From the NCBI GenBank assembly GCA_964541895.1, contig CAZISM010000014.1, positions 5,015 through 69,014 of the forward strand: a stretch of 64,000 nt of DNA. Reading direction: 5' to 3'. The translations under genes and the position numbers were made by a program. The notes beneath the pieces were generated by a model that was given only the letters and a program-made list of their open reading frames with translations, searched no databases and was not told the DNA's origin. This document shows positions 8,016 to 16,346 of this stretch, piece by piece; the stretch's first letter is position 1; each line of letters begins with the position of its first letter. Source of the DNA: CAZISM01 sp964541895 (GTDB lineage Bacteria > Zhuqueibacterota > Zhuqueibacteria > Residuimicrobiales > Residuimicrobiaceae).

Positions 8016-8825
8016 GTGCAAAAAATAAAAAAAATAGTATCATCGACCCGGGACTATGTGGTGCTGGCGGCGGCCATCGGCCTGTCGGTGTTTCTCATGT
8101 TTTTCATGAACGACACCTCGGAGGTCGGCGGCCTGCAGGGTCTGACGCTGGAAATGTTCGGGCAACTGGCCAGGCCGGTGAGCGTCTTGCGCCAGTGGCA
8201 GCACGTCTATGAGGAGAACCGCCGTCTGCGCCAACAGAACGCCATGCTGCAGATTCGCAACTCGCAGCTGGCTGAAGCCTATTATGAAAATATCCGGCTT
8301 CGCCAGTTGGTCGGATTTGCCCGTACCACCGATCTGCCGCTGCAGTCGGCGCGCGTCATCGGCGTCAGCCATCGTGCGGTGGCGGAAAGCATCATTCTGG
8401 ATATCGGCAGCCAACAGGGTGTGCGCGAACACATGCCGGTGGTTTCCGCCGACGGCCTGGTGGGCAAGGTGTTGTCGGTTTCATCCAACCATTGCGTGGT
8501 GCAGTTGCTGATCGACCGGAATTTCCGGGTTTCGGCCATGGTGCAGCGTTCGCGCGTGCAGGGCATGTTCCAGTGGTCGGGATACGATTCCGGCACGCTG
8601 GACAGTGTCTTTCTCAGTGCCGATGTTCAGGAGGGCGATGTGGTGGTGACCTCCGGTTTGAATTCGCTGTTTCCCGCCGGACTCAAGATCGGTGTCATTG
8701 CGACCATTGACGCCGCCCATGCCGGGCTGTTTCAAAGGATCTATGTCAAGCCGAGAATAAATTTCCACAAATTGGAAGAAGTGTTTGTGATCATGCCGCC
8801 GGCCGCAGCCAAACGCGGAGAGTGA
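8016..8825 (+). CDS. mreC: Rod shape-determining protein MreC
   Basis: The 269-residue protein has one N-terminal membrane helix, a coiled-coil stretch (about residues 65-95, VYEENRRLRQQNAMLQIRN) and two periplasmic beta domains. ARVIGVSHRAVAESIILDIGS and VVVTSGLNSLFPAGLKIG are typical of MreC. It links MreB-directed elongation to PBP2 and RodA. The start is GTG at 8016 with GGAG 9 bases upstream. mreD follows after one base; no mreB lies in the window. Confidence 0.93.
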   Translation: MQKIKKIVSSTRDYVVLAAAIGLSVFLMFFMNDTSEVGGLQGLTLEMFGQLARPVSVLRQWQHVYEENRRLRQQNAMLQIRNSQLAEAYYENIRLRQLVGFARTTDLPLQSARVIGVSHRAVAESIILDIGSQQGVREHMPVVSADGLVGKVLSVSSNHCVVQLLIDRNFRVSAMVQRSRVQGMFQWSGYDSGTLDSVFLSADVQEGDVVVTSGLNSLFPAGLKIGVIATIDAAHAGLFQRIYVKPRINFHKLEEVFVIMPPAAAKRGE

Positions 8826-8826
8826 G

Positions 8827-9330
8827 ATGCGCTTTCTGTTCTATCTGTTTATTCTGATCCTGGCCCTGGTGGGGCAGATCGCTCTCGGCGATCTGTTTGC
8901 CATCCGCGGCATCAAACCCGATCTCTGCATCATCGCTCTCAGCTATATCAGCATGCGCGAGGGCCGGGCGCGCGGCACCCTGTGGGGATTCGGGGCCGGT
9001 GTGGTGGAAGATGTCCTGTCGCACGGCCTGTTGGGCGCCGGAGCGCTGGCCCGTTCCATCGCCTCTTTTGCGGCGGGAACGTTCCTGAGCGAACGGGCGT
9101 TTCATCACTCGTACGAAGCGAGCTGGCGCGTCATGGGTATCGCGTTACTGAACAATATCATACTCTTTCTCATGCTGGGCGTGGGGGAACAGTGGCAGGC
9201 CGGCCTGATGATCAGCCGCATGCTGTTCTCCACGCTCTATACCGAATTGGCCACTCTGATCCTGTTTGCCCTCATCTCGCAAGAGACCTGGGAAAAATTA
9301 TATAAAACCGATGCGTCCCCATTCAACTGA
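8827..9330 (+). CDS. mreD: Rod shape-determining protein MreD
   Basis: The 167-residue protein is almost wholly hydrophobic, with about five membrane helices. The N-terminal FLFYLFILILALVGQ and the internal GIKPDLCIIALSYISMREG with GFGAGVVEDVLSHGLLG fit MreD. It is a membrane partner of MreC in the elongasome. It starts one base after the mreC stop and is followed by mrdA, confirming the assignment by context. Confidence 0.92.
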   Translation: MRFLFYLFILILALVGQIALGDLFAIRGIKPDLCIIALSYISMREGRARGTLWGFGAGVVEDVLSHGLLGAGALARSIASFAAGTFLSERAFHHSYEASWRVMGIALLNNIILFLMLGVGEQWQAGLMISRMLFSTLYTELATLILFALISQETWEKLYKTDASPFN

Positions 9331-9354
9331 CCCTCATGTGGCACGGAGCCGCTG

Positions 9355-11169
9355 GTGACCACCAACACTTTGCATAAGCGTGCCATCGTTACCGGCGTCC
9401 TGATGTTTGCGTTTTTAGGACTGGCGCTGCAGCTGATCAATCTGCAGATCGTGCAACGCGACAAATATCTTGAGCATTCCAACAAGAATCGAATCCGCCG
9501 TCTGCGCCTGGAAGCGCCGCGCGGCATTCTCTATGATCGCAACGGCAAGGTGCTGGTGGAGAATCAGCCGACCTATTCGCTCAGCGCCGTACCCTTTGAA
9601 GTGCGCAACAATCCGTCCGTTCTGCAGTTTTTATCCGAACTCCTCCAGGAGCCGGCCGACAAGATCAGGGCTAAGCTTAAGGAGGCGGATAATCCTTTTT
9701 TTCCGATCCGACTGCGCCGGGATATAGATTATCAAACCATGATTCGCATTGAAGAGCGCAAGCTCAGTTTGCCCGGTGTGGTGTTCGAGGTGGAAACCAA
9801 ACGCGTATACACCAGCGGCATCAAGGCGCCGCATGTTTTTGGCTACACCGGCGAAATCAGCCGTAACGAGCTGGCGCGGCGCAAGGCCGAGGGATTGATG
9901 CAGGGCGATCTGGTGGGCCGCGACGGTCTGGAAAAGAGCTATGACCGCGATCTGCGCGGTATCGTCGGCTATGATTTTGTCGAAGTGGATGCCATCGGCC
10001 GCGAAGTCCGCGATATCGTCGGCGGCGGCGAAAGCCAGCCTACGCGCGGCAAGGATTTTTACCTGACCCTGGACGCCCGGCTGCAGATGCTGGGCGATTC
10101 CCTGCTGTACGGCAAGCGCGGCGCCGTGGTGATGCTGGATACCCGCGACGGCGGTGTTCTGGCCATGTGCAGCAAACCCGATTACGATCCCGAGATTTTT
10201 TCCGGCGTCATGAGCAACCAGCAGTGGCAGGCGCTGGTCAACGATCCCGACAAGCCGCTGCTGGATCGGGTGATCAAGAGCACCTATCCGCCCGGTTCGA
10301 CGTTCAAAATGGTTGCCGTAGCGGCGGCGCTGGAGCACCATCATTGCGGCCCGGAGCACATGGTCGTGTGCCACGGCGGCGTCACCTTTGGCAGCAAGAC
10401 GTTTCTCTGCCATGGCGGCCAGGGCCATGGCGGCCTCAATATGTACGATGCGCTGCGATTTTCATGTAATTCCTATTTTTACAATGTTGGCCTCATGATC
10501 GGCGTCGACGACTGGGCGGACGTGGCCGGCCAGTTCGGTTTTGGCAAGCCGACGGGCCTCGACCTGCCGCATGAAGAAAAGGGAATTTTGCCGGATCGCG
10601 GTTATCTGGACCGCGTTTTCGGTGTGCGCGGCTGGACCAACGGCATGATGCTGAACCTGGCCATCGGTCAGGGCGATCTGCTGGTCAGCCCGATGCAGAT
10701 GGCGCAATATGCGATGATGATTGCCAACCGCGGCTGGTGTCTGCAGCCGCATCTGGTGCATAAACTGTATGACTCCAGCGTAAAGCAGTATTTCCGCCAA
10801 CGCCTGGCGCGTAAAGAGTGCCGGGCGATCTCGGACGAAACCTGGGAGGTCATACACGAGGGCATGTATCGCGCCGTGAATATGGCCGGCGGCACCGGCG
10901 GTGCCAGCCGGCTGGAGGCGATCCAGGTGTGCGGCAAGACCGGAACGGCGCAGAATCCGCATGGCGATGCCCATGCCTGGTTTGTCGCTTTTGCACCGGC
11001 GAAAGCGCCGGAGGTGGCCATTTGTGTCCTGCTGGAAAACGCCGGCGGAGGCGGCGCCTTCTCGGCGCCGATCGCCGGCACTATGCTCAAACGCTATTTC
11101 GGTGAACGCGCGTTCAAATCGACGGTGGCACGGCCGGCCCTGAGCAGTCGTGCGACGGTCACACCCTAG
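9355..11169 (+). CDS. mrdA: Penicillin-binding protein 2 (elongasome transpeptidase)
   Basis: The 604-residue class B PBP has one N-terminal membrane helix and a dimerisation domain (EAPRGILYDRNGKVLVEN). The transpeptidase domain has all three active-site motifs: STFK with Ser315, SCN at 370-372 and KTGT at 528-531. It cross-links peptidoglycan in the periplasm during side-wall growth. A group C331, C339, H340, C352, H353 between the first two motifs resembles the metal site known in E. coli PBP2. The start is GTG at 9355. It lies between mreD and rodA. Confidence 0.95.
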   Translation: MTTNTLHKRAIVTGVLMFAFLGLALQLINLQIVQRDKYLEHSNKNRIRRLRLEAPRGILYDRNGKVLVENQPTYSLSAVPFEVRNNPSVLQFLSELLQEPADKIRAKLKEADNPFFPIRLRRDIDYQTMIRIEERKLSLPGVVFEVETKRVYTSGIKAPHVFGYTGEISRNELARRKAEGLMQGDLVGRDGLEKSYDRDLRGIVGYDFVEVDAIGREVRDIVGGGESQPTRGKDFYLTLDARLQMLGDSLLYGKRGAVVMLDTRDGGVLAMCSKPDYDPEIFSGVMSNQQWQALVNDPDKPLLDRVIKSTYPPGSTFKMVAVAAALEHHHCGPEHMVVCHGGVTFGSKTFLCHGGQGHGGLNMYDALRFSCNSYFYNVGLMIGVDDWADVAGQFGFGKPTGLDLPHEEKGILPDRGYLDRVFGVRGWTNGMMLNLAIGQGDLLVSPMQMAQYAMMIANRGWCLQPHLVHKLYDSSVKQYFRQRLARKECRAISDETWEVIHEGMYRAVNMAGGTGGASRLEAIQVCGKTGTAQNPHGDAHAWFVAFAPAKAPEVAICVLLENAGGGGAFSAPIAGTMLKRYFGERAFKSTVARPALSSRATVTP

Positions 11170-11177
11170 GATGTTCT

Positions 11178-12395
11178 ATGTTGCTGCCTGAACTTAAAAA
11201 AGCCAGAATCGACAAGGTCCTCCTTGCATGCGTGCTGCTGCTCTCGCTGTTTTCGCTATTGGCGGTGTACAGCGCCACCTACAGCAGCGATACGGAATCG
11301 GTTCGTGATAATTTCAACAAACAGCTGATCTGGGTCGGCCTTGGACTGGTGATCTTTTATGTGACGTCGCGGATACCGCCGGTGGTCATTTACTCCAGCT
11401 CCTATGCCTTGTACGGCATTCTGGCGGTGCTCCTGATCCTGATCGATTTTTTTGGCGCCATCGCCGGCGGCGGCCAGAGGTGGTTCAACATCGCCGGCAT
11501 CAAACTGCAGCCGTCCGAATTCATGAAACCGGTTCTGGTGCTGACCCTGGCCCACTATCTCAGCGTCGAAACCCATTCGCCGAACCGTCTTCGTCATCTG
11601 CTGGTCACGTTTGTTCTGGCGCTGGTGCCTTTTCTGCTGGTGATCAAACAGCCGGATCTTGGCACTTCTCTGGTGTACCTGTCGGTGCTCATTCCCATGC
11701 TGTACTGGCGCGGTCTGGATGCCTTTACCATTTTTGTGCTCGTCGCCCCCATCATCAGTTTCTTTGCCTCCTTTCACATCGTTTCCTTTTTCGTCGTGAT
11801 CTTTTTGATCAGCGCTGTGCTCTATCTGGCGCGTCGGGGCAAGGTGGTGGCGATCAGTGTTTTTGTCATCAATATCCTGGTCGGGCTGTTTTCGCCCGCC
11901 GTCTGGAACAGCCTGCACGGCTATCAGCAGCAGCGCGTCCTGACCTTTCTTGGCCTGATCTCCGATCCCAAGGGGGTGGGCTATCAGATCATTCAATCCA
12001 AGGTGGCCATCGGATCCGGCGGCCTTCTCGGCAAAGGGCTGCTGCAGGGTACGCAGACGCAACTGCGTTTTCTGCCGGCGCAGCACACGGATTTTATTTT
12101 TTCCGTTCTGGCGGAAGAGTGGGGCTTTTGGGGCTCCCTGGCGGTGCTGGTCACCTTTTTCATCTTTCTGCAGCGGGGCATCAAGATCGCCTCGTCGGCC
12201 AATCACCGGTTCGCCAGCCTGCTGGCGATTGGCCTGGTCACCACGCTGGCGTTTCAGATAATATTGAACATCGGCATGACCATGGGGGTGGCGCCGGTCA
12301 CCGGCGTGCCGCTGCCGTTCATCAGCTATGGCGGATCCGCCACGCTGACCAACATGGCCATCGCCGGCATGATCTGCAATGCCGACAATCAGTGA
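11178..12395 (+). CDS. mrdB: RodA peptidoglycan glycosyltransferase (SEDS family)
   Basis: The 405-residue polytopic membrane protein has the SEDS signatures GGGQRWFNIAGIKLQPSEFMK, KQPDLGTSLV, LPAQHTDFIFSVLAEEWGF and VTGVPLPFISYGGSATLTN. RodA polymerises lipid II into glycan strands together with PBP2, whose gene ends 8 bases upstream. About ten membrane helices are visible, as expected. Confidence 0.95.
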   Translation: MLLPELKKARIDKVLLACVLLLSLFSLLAVYSATYSSDTESVRDNFNKQLIWVGLGLVIFYVTSRIPPVVIYSSSYALYGILAVLLILIDFFGAIAGGGQRWFNIAGIKLQPSEFMKPVLVLTLAHYLSVETHSPNRLRHLLVTFVLALVPFLLVIKQPDLGTSLVYLSVLIPMLYWRGLDAFTIFVLVAPIISFFASFHIVSFFVVIFLISAVLYLARRGKVVAISVFVINILVGLFSPAVWNSLHGYQQQRVLTFLGLISDPKGVGYQIIQSKVAIGSGGLLGKGLLQGTQTQLRFLPAQHTDFIFSVLAEEWGFWGSLAVLVTFFIFLQRGIKIASSANHRFASLLAIGLVTTLAFQIILNIGMTMGVAPVTGVPLPFISYGGSATLTNMAIAGMICNADNQ

Positions 12396-12514
12396 CGGCG
12401 AACAGGCTGTTGTTAATCCGGGCAACCCGGAACTCCCGGTCGGACACCGCAAGGATAGCCGACACGCGTAATTCTGTTGCGCACAATAAAACCCGATACT
12501 AACATGGAGATCGT

Positions 12515-13363
12515 ATGCATCCGGTTCTGTTTAAATTAGGTCCCCTGGAAATCCGCTCCTACGGCTTTATGCTGGCCATTTCATTCATGCTCGGCATCTG
12601 GCTTTCCGTACAGCGCGCCAAAAAACGTAAAGTGGATCCCAATCAAATCATGGATCTGTCGGTGCTGATCATCATCAGCGCCATCGTCGGCTCCCGTCTG
12701 CTTTATGTCCTGTTTCACCTGGAAGAGTTTCGCGGTCATTGGCTGGACACCATCAATCCGTTTCAGAGCGACGGCCAGATCGGCATTGCCGGCTTGACGC
12801 TCCTGGGCGGTGTGTTGCTCTCGTTCGTGACCACGGTTATTTATCTGCGCGTGAAAAAGCTGCCTTTTCTGCAGTATGCCGATATCATCCTGCCGCTGGT
12901 GGCGCTGGGAGAAGCCGTCACCCGGGTGGGATGTTTTTTGAACGGCTGTTGTTTTGGCCTGCCCTGCGAGCATGGACCGTTGTGTGTGACCTTTCCGCAC
13001 AACAGCCCGGCCGGCGCTGTTTTTGGCGGCGTGCCGGTGTATCCTGCACAGCTCTTTCAGTCTGTGTACGCGCTGGTTATGTTCGCTATCATGGTGGGCC
13101 TGGAGTACAAGGAGCGCTATACGGGATTTCAGCTGCATCTGTTCCTGATCCTCTATGGTATCGGCCGTTTCACCATCGATTTCTTCCGCTATTATGAGGA
13201 TTCCATGGTGATTCTCACCATAGCCGGCCAGGGGCTGTCGTTGAACCAGTTGATCAGTCTGGCGTTTGTGGTTCTCGGAATCGTCTTGATGTGGATGAAA
13301 CGAGCCAGGCCGGTGCCGGGGTCGCCTCTCGGGTCCGGGAGTCTGAGCGAGCCAAAAAAATAA
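12515..13363 (+). CDS. lgt: Prolipoprotein diacylglyceryl transferase
   Basis: The 282-residue membrane enzyme transfers diacylglycerol to the lipobox cysteine of lipoprotein precursors. It has LGPLEIRSYGFMLAIS at the N-terminus and the Lgt signature GEAVTRVGCFLNGCCFG, then FPHNSPAGAVFGGVPVYPAQLFQSVYA and YGIGRFTIDFFR. GGAG precedes the ATG by 6 bases. It follows rodA after about 120 bases, and the lipoprotein gene downstream would be a substrate. Confidence 0.94.
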   Translation: MHPVLFKLGPLEIRSYGFMLAISFMLGIWLSVQRAKKRKVDPNQIMDLSVLIIISAIVGSRLLYVLFHLEEFRGHWLDTINPFQSDGQIGIAGLTLLGGVLLSFVTTVIYLRVKKLPFLQYADIILPLVALGEAVTRVGCFLNGCCFGLPCEHGPLCVTFPHNSPAGAVFGGVPVYPAQLFQSVYALVMFAIMVGLEYKERYTGFQLHLFLILYGIGRFTIDFFRYYEDSMVILTIAGQGLSLNQLISLAFVVLGIVLMWMKRARPVPGSPLGSGSLSEPKK

Positions 13364-13372
13364 AAAAAAGTC

Positions 13373-13401
13373 TTGACTTTTTTATCGCCTTTGGATATTT
13401 T
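13373..13401 (+). promoter_or_regulatory. Sigma-70-type promoter upstream of the lipoprotein gene
   Basis: TTGACT (13373-13378), a 17-base spacer and TATTTT (13396-13401) stand just after the lgt stop in an AT-rich stretch that contrasts with the surrounding GC-rich sequence. A second -10-like TAAATA overlaps. This would start a transcript of about 120 nt leader for the gene at 13532. Confidence 0.5.
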
Positions 13402-13531
13402 AAATATATTAAAATAAATAACTTTTGCATATTTTCGGCATCGGGAACGGGACGAGCAACGCGGGTCGGCATCGAGGACGGGAGCAATTTTGCAGCGCTA
13501 TTTTGATTTCATCCATAGATGGGAGAGTGCC

Positions 13532-14326
13532 ATGAAATCGTGCAGTCGTATGTGGTGGCTGATTTGTATTGCGGTGGCGGGTGCCGTGCTCGTCATGGGA
13601 TGCGCCGGTTCGAAGAGCAAGGGTGCCGGCTCCAGTGAAGTGGTCTTTACCTCACCGGCCGATACCAGCAAAAGCGCGAACCCCAACCGTACGTCGGACG
13701 AGGACGATGTCCTGAGGCTGTTGGGCATTAACCGTTCTGCGACGCCGCCGTCCGACACGACGGCAGCGCCGGCGCCGGCTACCGAACAGGATCTGGAAGC
13801 CCGCGTGCAAAAGCTGGACGAAGAGGTTCGGCAGCGGAATGATGATCTCTCCACCCTTAAAGCGGAACTCTCGGAGCGGGACCGACGGATCACCACTCTG
13901 CAGGATCAGCTGAGCCATGCCGGTAAAAAGGGTGACGGGGAGGCTGTGATCCCGGCGTCGAGTTTTAAAAATCGCTATGAAGCGGCGCGCAAACTGTACG
14001 AGGCCAAAAAATATCGGCCGGCTATCGAGGCATTTGAAACGCTGCTGCAGAGCGGCGGCGACAAGACGCTTTTGGATAATTGTCAGTACTGGATCGGCGA
14101 GTGTTATTACGGCATCAATTACTACAACCAGGCCATCGTCGAGTTTGAAAAGGTGTTCACCTACAGCGATACGGACAAGTATGACGACGCCCAGCTCAAG
14201 CTCGGTTTATGTCATCTGCGCATCGGCCATGTGGAAAAGGCCAAGTCCGAGTTTGAGAAGCTCTTGTCCAACTATCCTGACAGCGAATATGTTCAGCGCG
14301 CCAAGGAGTATCTGGCTCGTTTATAG
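13532..14326 (+). CDS. YbgF/CpoB-like TPR lipoprotein
   Basis: This 264-residue protein has a signal peptide ending in a lipobox-like VMGC (Cys about residue 24) and a Ser/Pro/Ala-rich linker. A coiled coil (about residues 85-130, DLEARVQKLDEEVRQRND) follows, then three TPR repeats beginning YEAARKLYEAKKYRPAIEAFE. This order (coiled coil then TPR) matches CpoB/YbgF, which works with Tol-Pal in envelope constriction; no tol or pal gene is seen here. I chose the ATG at 13532 for its GGGAG site and signal peptide. Confidence 0.75.
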   Translation: MKSCSRMWWLICIAVAGAVLVMGCAGSKSKGAGSSEVVFTSPADTSKSANPNRTSDEDDVLRLLGINRSATPPSDTTAAPAPATEQDLEARVQKLDEEVRQRNDDLSTLKAELSERDRRITTLQDQLSHAGKKGDGEAVIPASSFKNRYEAARKLYEAKKYRPAIEAFETLLQSGGDKTLLDNCQYWIGECYYGINYYNQAIVEFEKVFTYSDTDKYDDAQLKLGLCHLRIGHVEKAKSEFEKLLSNYPDSEYVQRAKEYLARL

Positions 14327-14357
14327 GCTCAACGGCTCTGAACGGAACGTTTCATCG

Positions 14358-14391
14358 ATCGCCCTGTGAGTTTCTCCAGGGCGATTTTTTA
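14358..14391 (+). terminator. Intrinsic terminator
   Basis: ATCGCCCT (14358-14365) and AGGGCGAT (14378-14385) make a perfect 8-bp stem, directly followed by a run of Ts (14385-14390). It ends the transcript of the TPR lipoprotein gene. Confidence 0.85.
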
Positions 14392-14420
14392 TTGATTTTG
14401 TCAATAAATTTTAATATCTT
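14392..14420 (+). promoter_or_regulatory. Putative sigma-70 promoter of the GT5-like gene
   Basis: TTGATT (14392-14397), 17 bases, then TATCTT (14415-14420) lies directly behind the terminator and 65 bases before the ATG at 14485. It sits in a local AT-rich patch. Supported by spacing only. Confidence 0.4.
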
Positions 14421-14484
14421 AAAGAATGTAATCACGCCAGTGAGCGGATCAAGTCTAAACCCTAACGTTCGGGGCTGAAATCGC

Positions 14485-15969
14485 ATGAAAACTCGGCTTA
14501 GAATTTTATACCTAGCCTCTGAAGTCGCACCTTTTGTCAAAAATGGCCGAATTGCAGAGATAGCCAACGCCTTACCGAAGACCCTGTTTGAGATGGGCCA
14601 TGACATCCGAATCATGATGCCCAAGTACGGCGCTATCAGTGAACGCAAATACACGCTGCGGGAAGTGATCCGGCTGAAAGAGATCCCAATTCAACTGGGC
14701 GAGCAGTCCTTTGTCGTCAGCGCCAAATCCGCTTTTTTGCCGGATACCAAGGTGCAGGTCTACTTTCTCGATTACAAACCCTATTTCGATAAATCTGAAA
14801 TTCTCACTGATCCCAAAACCGGCCACGAGAACAACGATAACGCCATGCGCTATATCCTGTTTTCGCGTGCGGTGATGGAGACCATAAAGCTGCTGCATTG
14901 GGAGCCGCAGCTGATTTTCTGCAACGACTGGCCCACCGCCCTCATTCCCTGGCTGTTGAACAACGAGTACCGTCAGGATCCTTTTTTCGCCAAATGCATT
15001 TCGTTGCTGTCGGTCCACGATTTCTCGCGTCAGGGTGTGTTTCCGGAGACGTTGCTGAAAAATGCCGGCCTGCACGGTTCATCGTCGGCCTATGACCAGT
15101 TGCTGCTGGGCGGTCGCGCCAACCTGTTGCGTGCCGGCCTGATCAACGCCGACATCATAGCCGCCGGCGCGGCCACAAACCTTTCGTACATTTGGAAAAA
15201 CCCGGAGTTGAGCTTTGGCTTGTCGGATGTGCTGAAAAAGCGCAAAGAAGATATTCATGAAGTCATGGACGGCATTGATTACGGCGTCTGGACGCCGGAT
15301 ACCGACGGCCACCTGGTGGAAACCTACAATTCAAATCAAACGGCCGGCAAACTGGCCAACAAAGTGGCGGTGTTGAACGCCCAGGGCCTGGAGGCTGAAG
15401 AAAAGATCCCGTTGCTGGGAATGTTTTTTGACGGTAGCGAAGGCAAAAACGGCGACCTTGCTTTCGAAATGCTGGAGCGCATTCTCCATCTCGACGTCCA
15501 GATCATTCTGGTTTTTGCCGACGAAGCGGCCAAGCGGCGTGGGCTGGAAAAATTGCGCAAGGCGTTTCCCAAAAAGCTGACCTTTGTGGTGGCTCCGGAC
15601 CTGCCCCTGATGCACCGGATCATCGCCGGTTGTGATTTTACCCTGCAGGCGGCCTGCTCCGAGAACAATATTTCACAGCAGATGATTCACCTCCGCTACG
15701 GCACTCTGCCGCTGGTAAACAAAATCGGCTGCGTCATGGAAGCGCTGGGAGAATCCGGCGAAGGCAAGTGCAAGACATTTTTCTTTGATGCGTGCGATAA
15801 AAAGAGCGTGTTCGATGCGGTGAAAAATGCCGTAACCTGCTACCAGGATAACAAGAACTGGCCCAAGCTGGTGAAAAAAGTAATGAAAATCGACTTTTGC
15901 TGGAAGAGCGCCGCAGAACGATATATCAAGCTATTACAGCGCTTTGAAACCTGGAAAAAGCGCAAATAA
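14485..15969 (+). CDS. Divergent glycogen/starch-synthase-like (GT5) protein
   Basis: The 494-residue protein starts with LRILYLASEVAPFVKNGRIAEIANALPK, clearly related to the starch-synthase catalytic domain. MPKYGAISER, FCNDWPTALIPWLL and LLSVHDFSRQGVFP also match. GlgA uses ADP-glucose to extend alpha-1,4-glucan. However, the substrate-binding KxGGL loop is changed to KNGRI, and the C-terminal donor region has ACSENNISQQM where GlgA has the SRFEPCGLTQ motif (only the Glu kept). It may be a divergent enzyme or a non-catalytic homologue. It is a single-gene unit between two terminators. Confidence 0.75.
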   Translation: MKTRLRILYLASEVAPFVKNGRIAEIANALPKTLFEMGHDIRIMMPKYGAISERKYTLREVIRLKEIPIQLGEQSFVVSAKSAFLPDTKVQVYFLDYKPYFDKSEILTDPKTGHENNDNAMRYILFSRAVMETIKLLHWEPQLIFCNDWPTALIPWLLNNEYRQDPFFAKCISLLSVHDFSRQGVFPETLLKNAGLHGSSSAYDQLLLGGRANLLRAGLINADIIAAGAATNLSYIWKNPELSFGLSDVLKKRKEDIHEVMDGIDYGVWTPDTDGHLVETYNSNQTAGKLANKVAVLNAQGLEAEEKIPLLGMFFDGSEGKNGDLAFEMLERILHLDVQIILVFADEAAKRRGLEKLRKAFPKKLTFVVAPDLPLMHRIIAGCDFTLQAACSENNISQQMIHLRYGTLPLVNKIGCVMEALGESGEGKCKTFFFDACDKKSVFDAVKNAVTCYQDNKNWPKLVKKVMKIDFCWKSAAERYIKLLQRFETWKKRK

Positions 15970-15986
15970 CCTGACAAGCCCGCATA

Positions 15987-16015
15987 ATACCCCTGTACGC
16001 AGGGGTATTTTTTTG
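15987..16015 (+). terminator. Intrinsic terminator
   Basis: A 9-bp stem (ATACCCCTG 15987-15995 with CAGGGGTAT 16000-16008) closes a four-base TACG loop and runs straight into a T tract (16008-16014). It lies 18 bases after the GT5-like gene and separates it from the exopolysaccharide locus. Confidence 0.9.
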
Positions 16016-16140
16016 TATTGCAGCGGTACAAATGTTTCAAGTTGTTACAAAATAACAATCTAGGACAACCTGGATCACCGGCCTCTCTGCAGCGGAGCCG
16101 GTCAGCGACTGCTTTCACGTCTGCCGGCTAAATATCTTAC

Positions 16141-16163
16141 ATAAAATATTATTAATATTTTAT
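16141..16163. promoter_or_regulatory. 23-nt AT-rich palindrome, candidate activator (UAS) or IHF-type site
   Basis: Two perfect 11-bp arms (16141-16151 and 16153-16163) flank a single T. The centre lies about 116 bases before the transcription start predicted for the sigma-54 promoter at 16242. That distance is usual for the binding site of a sigma-54 enhancer-binding activator. It is pure A/T, so a DNA-bending or curvature role is also possible. Confidence 0.45.
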
Positions 16164-16241
16164 ATATATTTTTATCCACGCGGAAAAGCGCGGTCGGACA
16201 AGGTTCGACGCCTGGTGACGCAACACATCGTGCTGTACTGG

Positions 16242-16258
16242 TGGCATATCTTTTGCGA
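16242..16258 (+). promoter_or_regulatory. Sigma-54 (-24/-12) promoter of the exopolysaccharide locus
   Basis: TGGCATATCTTTTGCGA has the invariant GG and GC dinucleotides exactly 10 bases apart and agrees with the consensus TGGCAC-N5-TTGC at nearly every conserved base. The start would be near 16268, leaving a leader of about 80 nt before the STAS gene at 16347. The 377-base intergenic region 15970-16346 otherwise holds only the terminator and the palindrome. Confidence 0.7.
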
Positions 16259-16346
16259 TAGACAAGAATCTGAAAGAGGTGGGTGGCGGTACAAGTGACG
16301 GCAGCAAGCCGCAGGTGGGGGAGCAGATTTCCAGAACAGGCGATGA

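Noticed and set aside
16285..16291. GGCGGTA in the leader of the exopolysaccharide transcript, like the start of an ops/JUMPstart element.
   Set aside because: It continues CAAG instead of the G-C-G-T part of the ops consensus, and there is no RfaH-like gene in view; a 7-base match is expected by chance.
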